In this document: positions 1 through 7,302 of the stretch, in pieces
Numbering within the stretch: the stretch's first letter is position 1
Layout: every line of letters starts with the position of its first letter
From: DASVSE01 sp036399715
GTDB taxonomy: Bacteria; Bacteroidota; Rhodothermia; Rhodothermales; Rubricoccaceae
NCBI GenBank assembly: GCA_036399715.1
Contig: DASWMO010000012.1
Span: forward strand, 1-13,925
Reading direction: 5' to 3'
Length of the DNA: 13,925 bases
The notes under the pieces: generated by a model
Databases searched by the model: none
Told to the model about the DNA's origin: nothing
Seen by the model: only the letters and a program-made list of their open reading frames with translations
Position numbers and translations under genes: made by a program

Positions 1-2
1 CG

Positions 3-1097
3 CGGCCGGTCGGTGGCGGCCCGCTGTTCGGTGCCGGTCTCGACCTCGCGTTCACGCCGCGCCTGTCGCTGTTCCTGGAGTCCAACTTCGGGTTCATCTT
101 CCCCGATAACTCGGTCGATGGCCTCGATCCCGGTGGCAACACGGCTAACAATGGTGACGATGTCGAGTTCGACGTCCTCGGCTCCTACGGTGGCGGCCTG
201 AAGTTCAACTTCCGCGGTGTCGGCGTCGCGGCGGAGATTCAGAGCCTCCAGTGCCCGGCCGAGCTCACCGTCGGTGAGACCGGCTCGTTCATGGCCATGA
301 ACAACGCTGACGCGACCATGCCCGTCAACACGACGTGGATGTTTGGCGACACGTCTGAAGGCACGGGCATGAGCACGACGCACACGTACTCCGCTCCGGG
401 CACCTACACGGTCTCGGCGATGGTGAACAACGGCGTCGGCGATGGGGACACGGAGACGTGCCTTGTCACGGTCCGCGAGCGGATCGTCGCAGCCGCCATC
501 TCGGGCTGCCGCGCGACGCCGGCCTCGGTCGACGTGAACGGCGCCGTCACGCTCAACGGCACGGTCGTTGGCACGGCTCCGACGACGATCTCGGTCGACT
601 TCGGCGACGGCACGGCAACGGCCTCGAGCCTCCCGGCCCGCCACACGTACACGACCCCCGGGTCGTACACGGCGCGGATCACGGTGAGCAACTCGGCTGG
701 CACCAACTCGTGCCAGATCCCGGTGACCGTCGGCGACACGTTCTGCGCGACGATCACGGAGCTCAACCCGGTCTACTACGGCTTCGGCGCCTCGACACTC
801 ACGGCCGCCGCCCGCGGCGAGCTCGACGAGAACATCGAGATCCTCCGTCGCTGCCCGTCCATCTGCGTGACCATCAACGGCTACGCGGACGACCAGGAGA
901 CGGACGTTGACCGCCTCTCGCAGCGCCGCGCCGATGCGGCCCGCGATTACTACATCGCGCAGGGCATCCCCGCGACGCGCCTCCGGGCGGTCGGCCGCGG
1001 CCAGGACCCGAACGCGAACTCGAAGGAGGACCCGGGCCCGGGCGACAGCCGCGCCCGCCGCGCCGACTCGATCCCGTCCTCCTGCACCGGCTTCTAA
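3..1097 (+). CDS. OmpA-family outer-membrane protein with two PKD domains (5' end missing)
   Basis: Reading frame 3 is open from the window edge to a TAA, giving 364 visible residues; the N-terminus, with any signal peptide and most of the barrel, lies outside the window. Visible parts in order: the last beta-barrel strands (alternating segments such as LSLFLESNFGFIF and GGGLKFNF, residues 1-80); two PKD/Ig-like domains with the family hallmarks FGDxS/FGDGT and HTYSAPGTYTV or HTYTTPGSYTA (about residues 84-153 and 168-242); and an OmpA C-terminal peptidoglycan-binding domain (about 250-360) beginning ELNPVYYGFGAST, with GYADDQE and LSQRRADAA carrying the family's conserved Asp and Arg. OmpA-type proteins anchor the outer membrane to peptidoglycan, and PKD domains are usually extracytoplasmic spacers or binding modules; here they probably lie in the periplasm. 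Cysteines flank each PKD domain. The gene is followed by a strong terminator, so it ends its own transcript. Confidence 0.93.
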   Translation, partial: RPVGGGPLFGAGLDLAFTPRLSLFLESNFGFIFPDNSVDGLDPGGNTANNGDDVEFDVLGSYGGGLKFNFRGVGVAAEIQSLQCPAELTVGETGSFMAMNNADATMPVNTTWMFGDTSEGTGMSTTHTYSAPGTYTVSAMVNNGVGDGDTETCLVTVRERIVAAAISGCRATPASVDVNGAVTLNGTVVGTAPTTISVDFGDGTATASSLPARHTYTTPGSYTARITVSNSAGTNSCQIPVTVGDTFCATITELNPVYYGFGASTLTAAARGELDENIEILRRCPSICVTINGYADDQETDVDRLSQRRADAARDYYIAQGIPATRLRAVGRGQDPNANSKEDPGPGDSRARRADSIPSSCTGF

Positions 1098-1136
1098 GCC
1101 ACCGCGGATGACGGCCTGAGTCTCGCACTCCGGCTT

Positions 1137-1171
1137 GAGGGCGGCTCACCTCCGGGTGAGCCGCCCTCTTT
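1137..1171 (+). terminator. Rho-independent terminator of the first OmpA gene
   Basis: A perfect 14-bp stem, GAGGGCGGCTCACC against GGTGAGCCGCCCTC, closes on a TCCG tetraloop and is followed by TTTGTATT. It begins 39 bases after the TAA. The stem is very stable but the T-run is short. Confidence 0.88.
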
Positions 1172-1186
1172 GTATTCGCGTCCTTG

Positions 1187-1219
1187 TTTGGCCGCCAGTC
1201 TTCTGGTCGTTACGATTTG
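1187..1219 (+). promoter_or_regulatory. Possible Bacteroidota-type promoter for the second OmpA gene
   Basis: TTTG at 1187-1190 and TACGATTTG at 1211-1219 resemble the Bacteroidota -33 (TTTG) and -7 (TAnnTTTG) elements, separated by 20 bases. The -7 copy has one base more than consensus between TA and TTTG. It sits just after the upstream terminator, where the second OmpA gene would need a promoter. If used, the leader would be about 250 bases long. No other part of 1172-1360 looked more promoter-like. Confidence 0.2.
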
Positions 1220-1367
1220 TCCCTTCCACATTCCATCTCGCCCCGCAGTGGAAGCGGCACGAGCAGGCCTTTCCCTAGACCCCATGGAAGCCGTGAGCAT
1301 CGGGGCCCGCGCATCCGGGCCATCATGGCGGTAAAGTGGAACCGCGGCTCGTCCAATCGTGCCAGTG

Positions 1368-1399
1368 AACCCGGTCCGGCGGCGTCGCGCCGGGTTTTT
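1368..1399 (+). terminator. Terminator-like hairpin in the leader of the second OmpA gene
   Basis: AACCCGG at 1368-1374 pairs with CCGGGTT at 1390-1396, and the run TTTTT lies at 1395-1399. An alternative overlapping stem pairs CCGGCG (1376-1381) with CGCCGG (1388-1393). Stem plus T-run is the form of an intrinsic terminator, yet it lies about 80 bases before the next start codon and a separate, stronger terminator already ends the previous gene. It could be an attenuator, or the end of a short RNA starting near 1225. The rest of 1172-1476 shows a 6-bp hairpin GGCCCG/CGGGCC at 1304-1321 and no convincing ORF. Confidence 0.5.
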
Positions 1400-1476
1400 G
1401 AGCACGCCCCTTCGAACGCCCGCCCGAGACCGATCGGTTGTCCCGGCGGCTCGGCATCCAACCCACCTTCGGACTC

Positions 1477-2814
1477 ATGACTCGTCATCTTCTCCTTCTC
1501 GGGCTCCTCGCCCTCTCCCTCCCTGCCGCCGCGCAGACCTACGACCCGTACGGCAACCAAAACGCCGGGCGCTCCGAGGCTGTCGGCGTGCGCATTGGCG
1601 TCGGCGTCGGCGCGTCGGTGTACCAGGGGCCGGACATTCTCGTCGGGTCGCTCGCGGCCCAGGATGACGTCGTGGCGACCAACCTCGCGGTCACGGCTGA
1701 GGTGAGCTTTCCGCTCGGATCGGAGAACCTCCGCGGTCGCCTCCTCGGCGGGCTGCTCAACATCGGCGCCGACGACACGCGAGCCGACGTGCCGGCCGGG
1801 GCGAACCCGTTCCTCACGAGCGAGGTCATCCTCGCCGAGGCGGACCTGCTGTACTACCTCTCAGCGCCGGGCCGCGGCACGTTCTCGCCGTACCTCTTTA
1901 CGGGCATCGGCGGCCTCTTCGCGACGGGTGACGCCGCAGCTGGCGTCAGCCGCTCGATGCTCGCCATCCCGGTCGGCGTCGGCGCCGAACTGGCGATCAC
2001 GCGCAACCTCTCGATCTTCGGTGAGGCGGCCTACCGCTTCGGCCTGACGAGCGTCGGCACGGAGACAGGGACGGCAGCGGCAACGGCCAGTGCGGCGGGC
2101 TTTGGTCCTTGTACCACGCCCGAGTGCAAGCCCTGCGACGACCCGAGCTCGACCAACCCGGCCTGCAAGCCGTGTGACGATCCGAACTCGACGAACACGG
2201 ACTGCAAGCCGTGCGACGATCCTAGCTCGACCAACCCGGACTGTGACGACGTGGGTGCGGACACCGACACGTCCTTCGATACGCGGCTTAACTACGCGAC
2301 CTTCACGGGCGGTCTGCGCCTCGGCTTCAGCCCCGCGCCGCAGCCGTACATCCCGCCGTACGTCGCGCCGGTCGTCGTCGTCCCGCCGCCGGTCATCGTG
2401 CCCCCGGTCGTCGTGCCGCCGGCCGTCTGCGACCTCGTCGAGCTCAACCCGGTCTACTTCGACTACGGCTCGTCCACAGTCTCGGCGCGCGCCCGTGCGC
2501 TCCTCAACGAGAACGTCGAGCTGCTGCTGGCTAACCCGGAGTGCTGCGTCTTTATCGACGGCACGATCGACAACCAGGAGATGACGCGCTTCGGGATGCC
2601 GCTCGGCGGCCGCCGCGCGCAGGCCGTCTACGACTTCTACCTCAGCCGCGGCGTCTCGGCGAGCAAGCTCCAGATCCGCAACCGCGGCGAGAGCACGGAC
2701 AACTGCGACAAGGAGGATCCGGGCGTCGGATGCGAGCGCAGCCGCCGCGTCGAGACGATCCCGGTCGACTGCGAGCGCTTCCGGATGATGCTCGAGAATC
2801 CGTCTCCGTACTGA
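1477..2814 (+). CDS. OmpA-family outer-membrane beta-barrel protein with Cys-rich repeat loop
   Basis: A 445-residue outer-membrane protein. The ATG at 1477 is chosen because it starts a clean signal peptide (MTRHLLLLGLLALSLPAAA, predicted cleavage before Q20); a TTG at 1438 would put 13 polar residues in front. Residues 20-284 form a beta-barrel with alternating strands (for example LSIFGEAAYRFGL and NYATFTGGLRLGF). Three 13-residue CKPCDDP repeats (217-255) sit before the last strand. A proline/valine linker (about 285-318) leads to an OmpA C-terminal peptidoglycan-binding domain (about 319-440) starting DLVELNPVYFDYGSST. The conserved Asp365 and Arg379/380 are present, but GYTDxxG is replaced by GTIDNQE. 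The domain carries several cysteines, probably disulfide-bonded in the periplasm. It is a paralogue of the preceding gene: both share ELNPVY, the KEDPG motif and the C-terminal IP, but it has no PKD domains. Likely role: porin or structural tether of the envelope. Confidence 0.93.
   Translation: MTRHLLLLGLLALSLPAAAQTYDPYGNQNAGRSEAVGVRIGVGVGASVYQGPDILVGSLAAQDDVVATNLAVTAEVSFPLGSENLRGRLLGGLLNIGADDTRADVPAGANPFLTSEVILAEADLLYYLSAPGRGTFSPYLFTGIGGLFATGDAAAGVSRSMLAIPVGVGAELAITRNLSIFGEAAYRFGLTSVGTETGTAAATASAAGFGPCTTPECKPCDDPSSTNPACKPCDDPNSTNTDCKPCDDPSSTNPDCDDVGADTDTSFDTRLNYATFTGGLRLGFSPAPQPYIPPYVAPVVVVPPPVIVPPVVVPPAVCDLVELNPVYFDYGSSTVSARARALLNENVELLLANPECCVFIDGTIDNQEMTRFGMPLGGRRAQAVYDFYLSRGVSASKLQIRNRGESTDNCDKEDPGVGCERSRRVETIPVDCERFRMMLENPSPY
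2125..2241 (+). repeat. Three in-frame 39-bp tandem repeats coding CKPCDDPxSTNxx
   Basis: Units at 2125-2163, 2164-2202 and 2203-2241 encode CKPCDDPSSTNPA, CKPCDDPNSTNTD and CKPCDDPSSTNPD. Units 1 and 3 differ at four of 39 bases and units 2 and 3 at five. A partial unit-like CTTPE precedes them and CDD follows. The Asp/Asn/Ser-rich composition with paired cysteines recalls calcium-binding thrombospondin type-3 stretches in other OmpA proteins, but the exact motif is different. Confidence 0.9.
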
Positions 2815-2865
2815 CCGGCGGGCGTTCGGGCCGCCGGACGGACTCCCGCCTCGTCGGCTGCCGCC

Positions 2866-2897
2866 GCGGCCCCGCTCTCTTCGGAGGGCGGGGCCGC
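2866..2897 (+). terminator. Terminator-like hairpin after the second OmpA gene
   Basis: GCGGCCCCGC (2866-2875) pairs with GCGGGGCCGC (2888-2897). Four further inner pairs, one of them a G-T wobble, close on a C(TTCG)G tetraloop, giving a 14-bp stem. It starts about 50 bases after the TGA. There is no T-run after it, so it may act as an mRNA 3'-end stabiliser as much as a terminator. Confidence 0.6.
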
Positions 2898-2986
2898 TCC
2901 GCATTCGGTCGGTGCGCGTCGGGTTCGCGGGGCGCGGGCACGCCGCGGCGCGCCCCGACGTTTGTCCCGCACCGCACTTCGTCCCC

Positions 2987-3982
2987 ATGCCCGGCTACGA
3001 CCCCGCCCGCCTCGCGGCCGACCTCAAGGCGGACGCGCTCCGCCTCGGCTTCGACGGCGTCGGCATCGCCCGCGCTGAGCGGCTCGACGTCGAGGCGCGG
3101 CGCCTCGACGCGTGGCTCACGGCCGGTCGCCACGGCGGCTCGGACGGCGCGATGACGTGGATGGAGCGCAACTTCGACAAGCGCATCGACCCGCGCGAGC
3201 TCGTCCCGGGCGCGCAGAGCGTCGTCTCGGTCTTCGCGAGCTACTGGCAGAACGTCCCTGCTGCGGGCAGCGCGGCGCCGGGCACGGGCGCCGCGGCGTC
3301 CGCCCGCATCGCCCGCTACGCGTGGGGCGACGACTACCACGACGTCCTCAAGGAAAAGCTCGCCGAGCTGTTCGACGTTCTCGACCGGCGGGTCGGCGGA
3401 GCCGGCGGACGCGCCTTCGTGGACTCTGCCCCGGTCATGGACAAGGCGTGGGCGCAGCGCGCCGGCCTCGGCTGGCAGGGCAAGAACACCAACCTGCTCA
3501 CGCGCTCGCACGGCTCGTTCGTCTTTCTCGGCGAACTGATTACGGACGTCCCGCTCGCGCCCGACGCGCCGTTCACGGCGGACCACTGCGGCTCGTGCAC
3601 GCGCTGCCTCGACGCCTGCCCGACGGGCGCCCTCGACGCGCCCTACCAGATCGACGCCGAGCGCTGCATCTCGTACTGGACCATCGAGCACCGCGGCGAG
3701 ACGCTCCCCGAGATCGCGAAGCAGTTCGGGACGTGGGCCTTCGGCTGCGACGTCTGCCAGGAGGTCTGCCCGTGGACGCGCTTCTCGCAGCCGACCCGCG
3801 ACGCGCGCTTCCTCCCCCGCCCGGGCACGCCCGACACACCGCTGCGCGACTGGGCGGAGCTGGACCTCGAGGGCTTTCGCGAGCGGTTCCGCAAGAGCCC
3901 CGTCAAGCGCTCGAAGTTCGAGGGCTGGGCGCGAAACGTCCGGCAGGCCATCGAGAACGCGGAGCGGGGCGACGCGGGCTGA
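2987..3982 (+). CDS. queG: Epoxyqueuosine reductase QueG
   Basis: A 331-residue cytosolic enzyme for the last step of queuosine synthesis: cobalamin-dependent reduction of epoxyqueuosine to queuosine at the wobble base of GUN-anticodon tRNAs. Family signatures are VDSAPVMDKAWAQRAGLGW(Q)GKN from residue 145, with the Asp that serves as proton donor in studied QueG, and two 4Fe-4S ligand sets: C201-x2-C204-x2-C207-x3-C211-P (in DHCGSCTRCLDACPTGAL), plus C227 and C254-x2-C257-x3-C261-P (FGCDVCQEVCPW). SYWTIEHRGE between them is also typical. The ATG at 2987 is preferred because family homology begins there; a GTG at 2912 would add 25 arginine/alanine-rich residues. VMDK replaces the common V(L/M)ER. 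It stands alone on this strand, after a hairpin, and its stop lies only 18 bases from the stop of the opposing kinase gene. Confidence 0.95.
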   Translation: MPGYDPARLAADLKADALRLGFDGVGIARAERLDVEARRLDAWLTAGRHGGSDGAMTWMERNFDKRIDPRELVPGAQSVVSVFASYWQNVPAAGSAAPGTGAAASARIARYAWGDDYHDVLKEKLAELFDVLDRRVGGAGGRAFVDSAPVMDKAWAQRAGLGWQGKNTNLLTRSHGSFVFLGELITDVPLAPDAPFTADHCGSCTRCLDACPTGALDAPYQIDAERCISYWTIEHRGETLPEIAKQFGTWAFGCDVCQEVCPWTRFSQPTRDARFLPRPGTPDTPLRDWAELDLEGFRERFRKSPVKRSKFEGWARNVRQAIENAERGDAG

Positions 3983-3993
3983 CCGGGCGCGAC

Positions 3994-4023
3994 CGCTCCC
4001 CTACTCCGCAGCGGCCGGGAGCG
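3994..4023. terminator. Possible shared hairpin between convergent queG and kinase genes
   Basis: CGCTCCC (3994-4000) pairs with GGGAGCG (4017-4023) around a 16-base loop. It starts 12 bases after the queG stop and covers the stop codon of the opposing kinase gene. With only 18 bases between the two stops, a bidirectional structure would be expected here, but there is no T-run on either side. Confidence 0.3.
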
Positions 4024-5587
4024 TCACGGTAAACGCCGATCCCTCGCCGTGGACGCTCTCGACACTGAGCCGCCCGCCCATCGCCTCGACGAGCCGGCGC
4101 GCGATGGCAAGCCCGAGGCCCGACCCCTCGCGGTCGCGGTTGACGCGCGTGTCCTCCTGCGCGAACGGCTCGAAGAGAGACTCCAGAAAGGTCTCGTCGA
4201 TGCCCGCGCCCGTGTCCGCCACGCGGACCGAGACGACGCCCCCAGCGCTCGCTATCTGAACATCGACGCGGCCGGCCTGCGTGAATGCGGCGGCGTTGGC
4301 GACGAGTTGCCCAACGACCTGTTCGAGCCGCGCGGCATCGGCCCGGGCGACGGTCTCGCCGTCCGCCGCGACGCAGAGTGCGATGCCGCGACGGGCGAGG
4401 TCGGGCGCGACGCGGGCGGCGGCGGCGCGCACGAGCGGCGCCACGTCGACGGGCAGGAGCACGAGATCGAGGGCGCCCGTTTCGAGGCGCGCGAGGTCCA
4501 GCAGGTCTGAGACCAGCCGCAGCGCTCGCGCCGATGCCTCGCCGATCGTCGCCGTGAACTCGGTCACGACGGACGGCGCGTCACGCATCTCGGCGACCTC
4601 GTCGGCGAGGAGTTCGGCGAACCCGCGGATGGCGCCGAGGGGCGTGCGGAGTTCGTGGCTCATCAGGCGCAGAAAGGCCATGCGGGCCTCGGACGCCCGC
4701 TCAGCCGTGCGGCGGGCGCGGTCCAGCGTCGCCTCGGCCTCCTTCTGCGCGGTCACGTCCGAGAGGAGCCCGCCCGCGACGGGCCGCCCCGCGGCGTCGA
4801 CGCTAGGCGTCGCACGCTCGGAGATCCAGACGATCTCACCGCCGGGGCGTACGAGGCGGACGCTGATGCGGGATGCCTCGCCGGCACGCAGGCGGGCGTC
4901 GTGTGCGGCGAAGGCAGCGCGGTCGTCCGCGTGGACGTGCGCGGCCCAGTCGACCGTGCCGGCGAGAATCGCGTCGGGCACGAGGCCCGTGATCGTCTCG
5001 GCCTGCGGCGTCACGACAGCGTAGGTGCGGCGGCCCTGCGCGTCATGGCCGAACGTGAACAGGGCGTCGTCGAGGTCAGCGACGATTCGATGGAAGCGCG
5101 CCTCGGCGTCGGTCCACGCCCAGAGCGTGCTGAACAGGGCCGCGAGACGCGCGCCGGCCGCTCGCTCGGCGTGAGAGAAGGCGGCGGATCGGCCGAGGGC
5201 GACGACCCCTGGCGCCGCGCCGCGAATCGGCAGCAGGAGCGCGTGGGTGGTGCCTAGGCCGGCGAGGAGCGCGTCCGCCTCCCGTGTTCCGGGCCGGACC
5301 GCGACAACATGACCTGCGAGCACGTCCCCCCACGGCGCCGGGTCGAGGTCGAGCAGGTCGGGCAGGGCCGCGTCGGCGCAGACCGCACAGCGGACGTAGC
5401 CCGTCTCGCCAGCAGCGACGAACGCAGCGCCGACTGACGCCTGGAGCGCCTCCGCGAGCCGTGCCACGGCCGTTTCGAGGAGCGCGAGCGCGTCGGGCCT
5501 GCCGAGGGCGGCGTGCTGGAACGCGGCCTCGGCGGCCTCGACGCGGGCTGCGAGGCGGGGGGCAGAAGGCGGGTCGGGCACGGGCAA
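4001..5587 (-). CDS. Soluble GAF-PAS sensor histidine kinase
   Basis: 528 residues with no signal peptide or membrane segment, so cytoplasmic. Domains in order: a GAF-like domain (about 25-155), a PAS domain (about 170-278; HVHADDRAAFAAHDARL and the end motif GGLLSDVTAQKEAEA), a short coiled linker, a HisKA dimerisation domain with the phospho-acceptor H311 in LMSHELRTPLGAIRG, and an HATPase_c domain with N-box N431, G1 box DTGAGID (D458) and G2 box GSGLGLAI. All catalytic boxes are intact. The start is a TTG at 5587; a GTG at 5581 is the alternative, and an in-frame stop lies at 5627-5629. No response regulator is adjacent, so it is an orphan kinase whose partner cannot be named. It lies 69 bases downstream of lysS on the same strand and could be read through from it. 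The input signal is unknown. Confidence 0.9.
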   Translation of the reverse strand: MPVPDPPSAPRLAARVEAAEAAFQHAALGRPDALALLETAVARLAEALQASVGAAFVAAGETGYVRCAVCADAALPDLLDLDPAPWGDVLAGHVVAVRPGTREADALLAGLGTTHALLLPIRGAAPGVVALGRSAAFSHAERAAGARLAALFSTLWAWTDAEARFHRIVADLDDALFTFGHDAQGRRTYAVVTPQAETITGLVPDAILAGTVDWAAHVHADDRAAFAAHDARLRAGEASRISVRLVRPGGEIVWISERATPSVDAAGRPVAGGLLSDVTAQKEAEATLDRARRTAERASEARMAFLRLMSHELRTPLGAIRGFAELLADEVAEMRDAPSVVTEFTATIGEASARALRLVSDLLDLARLETGALDLVLLPVDVAPLVRAAAARVAPDLARRGIALCVAADGETVARADAARLEQVVGQLVANAAAFTQAGRVDVQIASAGGVVSVRVADTGAGIDETFLESLFEPFAQEDTRVNRDREGSGLGLAIARRLVEAMGGRLSVESVHGEGSAFTVTLPAAAE

Positions 5588-5656
5588 GGGGAGCGTCGCC
5601 GGGGTATCGGCGCCGCGCTCAGTAGGTCAACCCGGCCCGCTCCATTCGGCGCTGCG

Positions 5657-7219
5657 CTAGCTCCCGGCGCGCTCGGCGTCTGCCTCGGGGCGCAGGAGCG
5701 GGAACAGAATCACGTCGCGGATCGACGCCTGGTCCGTCATCATCATCACCAGGCGGTCGATGCCCATGCCGAGGCCGGCCGCGGGCGGCATCCCGTACTC
5801 GAGCGCCCGCAGAAAGTCCTCGTCGACGGTGTTGACCGCCTCGTCGTCGCCGGCCGTCGCGAGGCGGACGCCGTCCTCGAACCGGCGGCGCTGCTCGTCG
5901 GGGTCGTTGAGCTCCGAGAACGCGTTGCAGAGCTCCTTGCCGCCGGCGATGAGTTCGAAACGCTCCACGAGGCCGGGCTTGGTGCGGTGGCGCTTCGCGA
6001 GCGGCGACAGCTCGACCGGGTAGTCCGTAATAAACGTCGGCTGGATGAGCGTCGGCTCGACGGCCTCGCCGAAGATCTCGTCGATGAGCTTGCCTGCGCC
6101 CATCGCGCCGTCCACGGCGATGCCGAGTGCGCGAGCGGCCGCGGCGATGTCGTCGCGCGAGGAGACGCCCGTCTCGGGGTGGTACAGCGCGTGGCCCGTT
6201 GCCTCCTCGATGGCGTCGAAGATGGGGACGCGGCGGAAGGGGGCCGCGAAGCGAATCGTATCGCCGTTCCGCGCGACGTCGGGCGTGCCGTGCAGCGCCT
6301 CGGCGACGGCGTGGAGCATCTCCTCGACGAGGCCCATCATCCACTCGTAGTCGCGGTAAGCGACGTAGAGTTCGAGCATCGTGAACTCGGGGTTGTGGAA
6401 CCGCGAGAGGCCCTCGTTGCGGAAGTCCTTGGAGACCTCGTAGACGCCTTCGAACCCGCCGACGAGGAGCCGCTTGAGGTACAGCTCGTCCGCGATGCGG
6501 AGGAAGAGCGGCATGTCGAGCGCGTTGTGGTGTGTCGTGAACGGGCGCGCGGCGGCCCCGCCGTAGAGCGGCTGGAGGGCCGGCGTCTCGGTTTCGAGGT
6601 AGCCGCGCGCGTCCAGCAGGTCGCGGAGCGTGCGGACGACGAGCGCGCGCTGGCGGAAGACGCGGCGGACGTCGGGGTGGAGCGCGAGGTCCACGTAGCG
6701 CTGGCGGTAGCGGAATTCGGGGTCCGTGACCTCGTTGAACGTCCGCGTCTCGCCCGTCTCCTCGTCCGTGACCTCCTTCTCGACGGGGAGCGGCCGGAGG
6801 CTCTTGGCCAGCAGCACCAAGCGGTCCACGTCGACCGTGACCTCCCCCATGCGTGTGCGGAAGAGCGTGCCTTCGACGCCGAGCCAGTCGCCGGGGTCGA
6901 GGAGGCGCTTGAACGTCTCGTTGTACTCGCCCTCGGGGAGGTTGTCGCGCTTGACGTACGCCTGGACGGTCCCGGACTCGTCGGCGAGGCCGAAGAAGGC
7001 GGCCTTGCCCATGACGCGCTTGGTCGTCATGCGGCCGGCGAGCGTCACGCGCAGCGGCGTCGTGCCCTCGGCCTCGGGGTCGTTGACCGCGTCGTCGTAG
7101 GCCGCGACGGCATCGGCGGCGCTCGTCGAGGTGTCGAACGCGGCGGCGGGGTACGGCTCGACGCCGGCCGCGCGAAGGGCGTCAAGGTGGGCGCGGCGGA
7201 CCTGTTCCTGCTCTGTCAT
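5657..7219 (-). CDS. lysS: Lysyl-tRNA synthetase, class II
   Basis: 520 residues, near the usual 490-510 of the family. It attaches lysine to tRNA-Lys in the cytoplasm using ATP. The N-terminal OB-fold anticodon-binding domain covers about residues 55-155 (LAGRMTTKRVMGKAAFFGLAD). The catalytic core has class II motif 2, FRNEGLSRFHNPEFTMLE (F266, R267, E269), and motif 3, GLGMGIDRLVMMM (R489), followed by the usual RDVILFPLLRP. FNEVTDPEFRYRQRYVDL at the start of the core is also standard. The ATG at 7219 gives the normal N-terminus (MTEQEQVRRAHLDALRAAG), preceded directly by GGAG, too close to be an ideal ribosome site. A strong hairpin separates it from the upstream gene, so it probably has its own promoter in 7220-7300, though I could not find a convincing one. 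Confidence 0.97.
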   Translation of the reverse strand: MTEQEQVRRAHLDALRAAGVEPYPAAAFDTSTSAADAVAAYDDAVNDPEAEGTTPLRVTLAGRMTTKRVMGKAAFFGLADESGTVQAYVKRDNLPEGEYNETFKRLLDPGDWLGVEGTLFRTRMGEVTVDVDRLVLLAKSLRPLPVEKEVTDEETGETRTFNEVTDPEFRYRQRYVDLALHPDVRRVFRQRALVVRTLRDLLDARGYLETETPALQPLYGGAAARPFTTHHNALDMPLFLRIADELYLKRLLVGGFEGVYEVSKDFRNEGLSRFHNPEFTMLELYVAYRDYEWMMGLVEEMLHAVAEALHGTPDVARNGDTIRFAAPFRRVPIFDAIEEATGHALYHPETGVSSRDDIAAAARALGIAVDGAMGAGKLIDEIFGEAVEPTLIQPTFITDYPVELSPLAKRHRTKPGLVERFELIAGGKELCNAFSELNDPDEQRRRFEDGVRLATAGDDEAVNTVDEDFLRALEYGMPPAAGLGMGIDRLVMMMTDQASIRDVILFPLLRPEADAERAGS

Positions 7220-7302
7220 CTCCGTGGGCCGACGGGCCGGGGCGGTGGGCCGGGGAGATTACGGGCCACAGCGCGACGCGACCGGCGTGCGCCCGAAATC
7301 CA

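Noticed and set aside
1220..1476. A tRNA or other known structured RNA in the leader
   Set aside because: I looked for a TTCGA T-loop, a CCA end and an SRP-type loop and found none; only short stems are visible.
1861..2988. A 375-codon open frame on the - strand opposite the second OmpA gene
   Set aside because: The product is almost entirely Arg, Asp, Ala and Val with no fold-like pattern, and it mirrors the OmpA codons and repeats.
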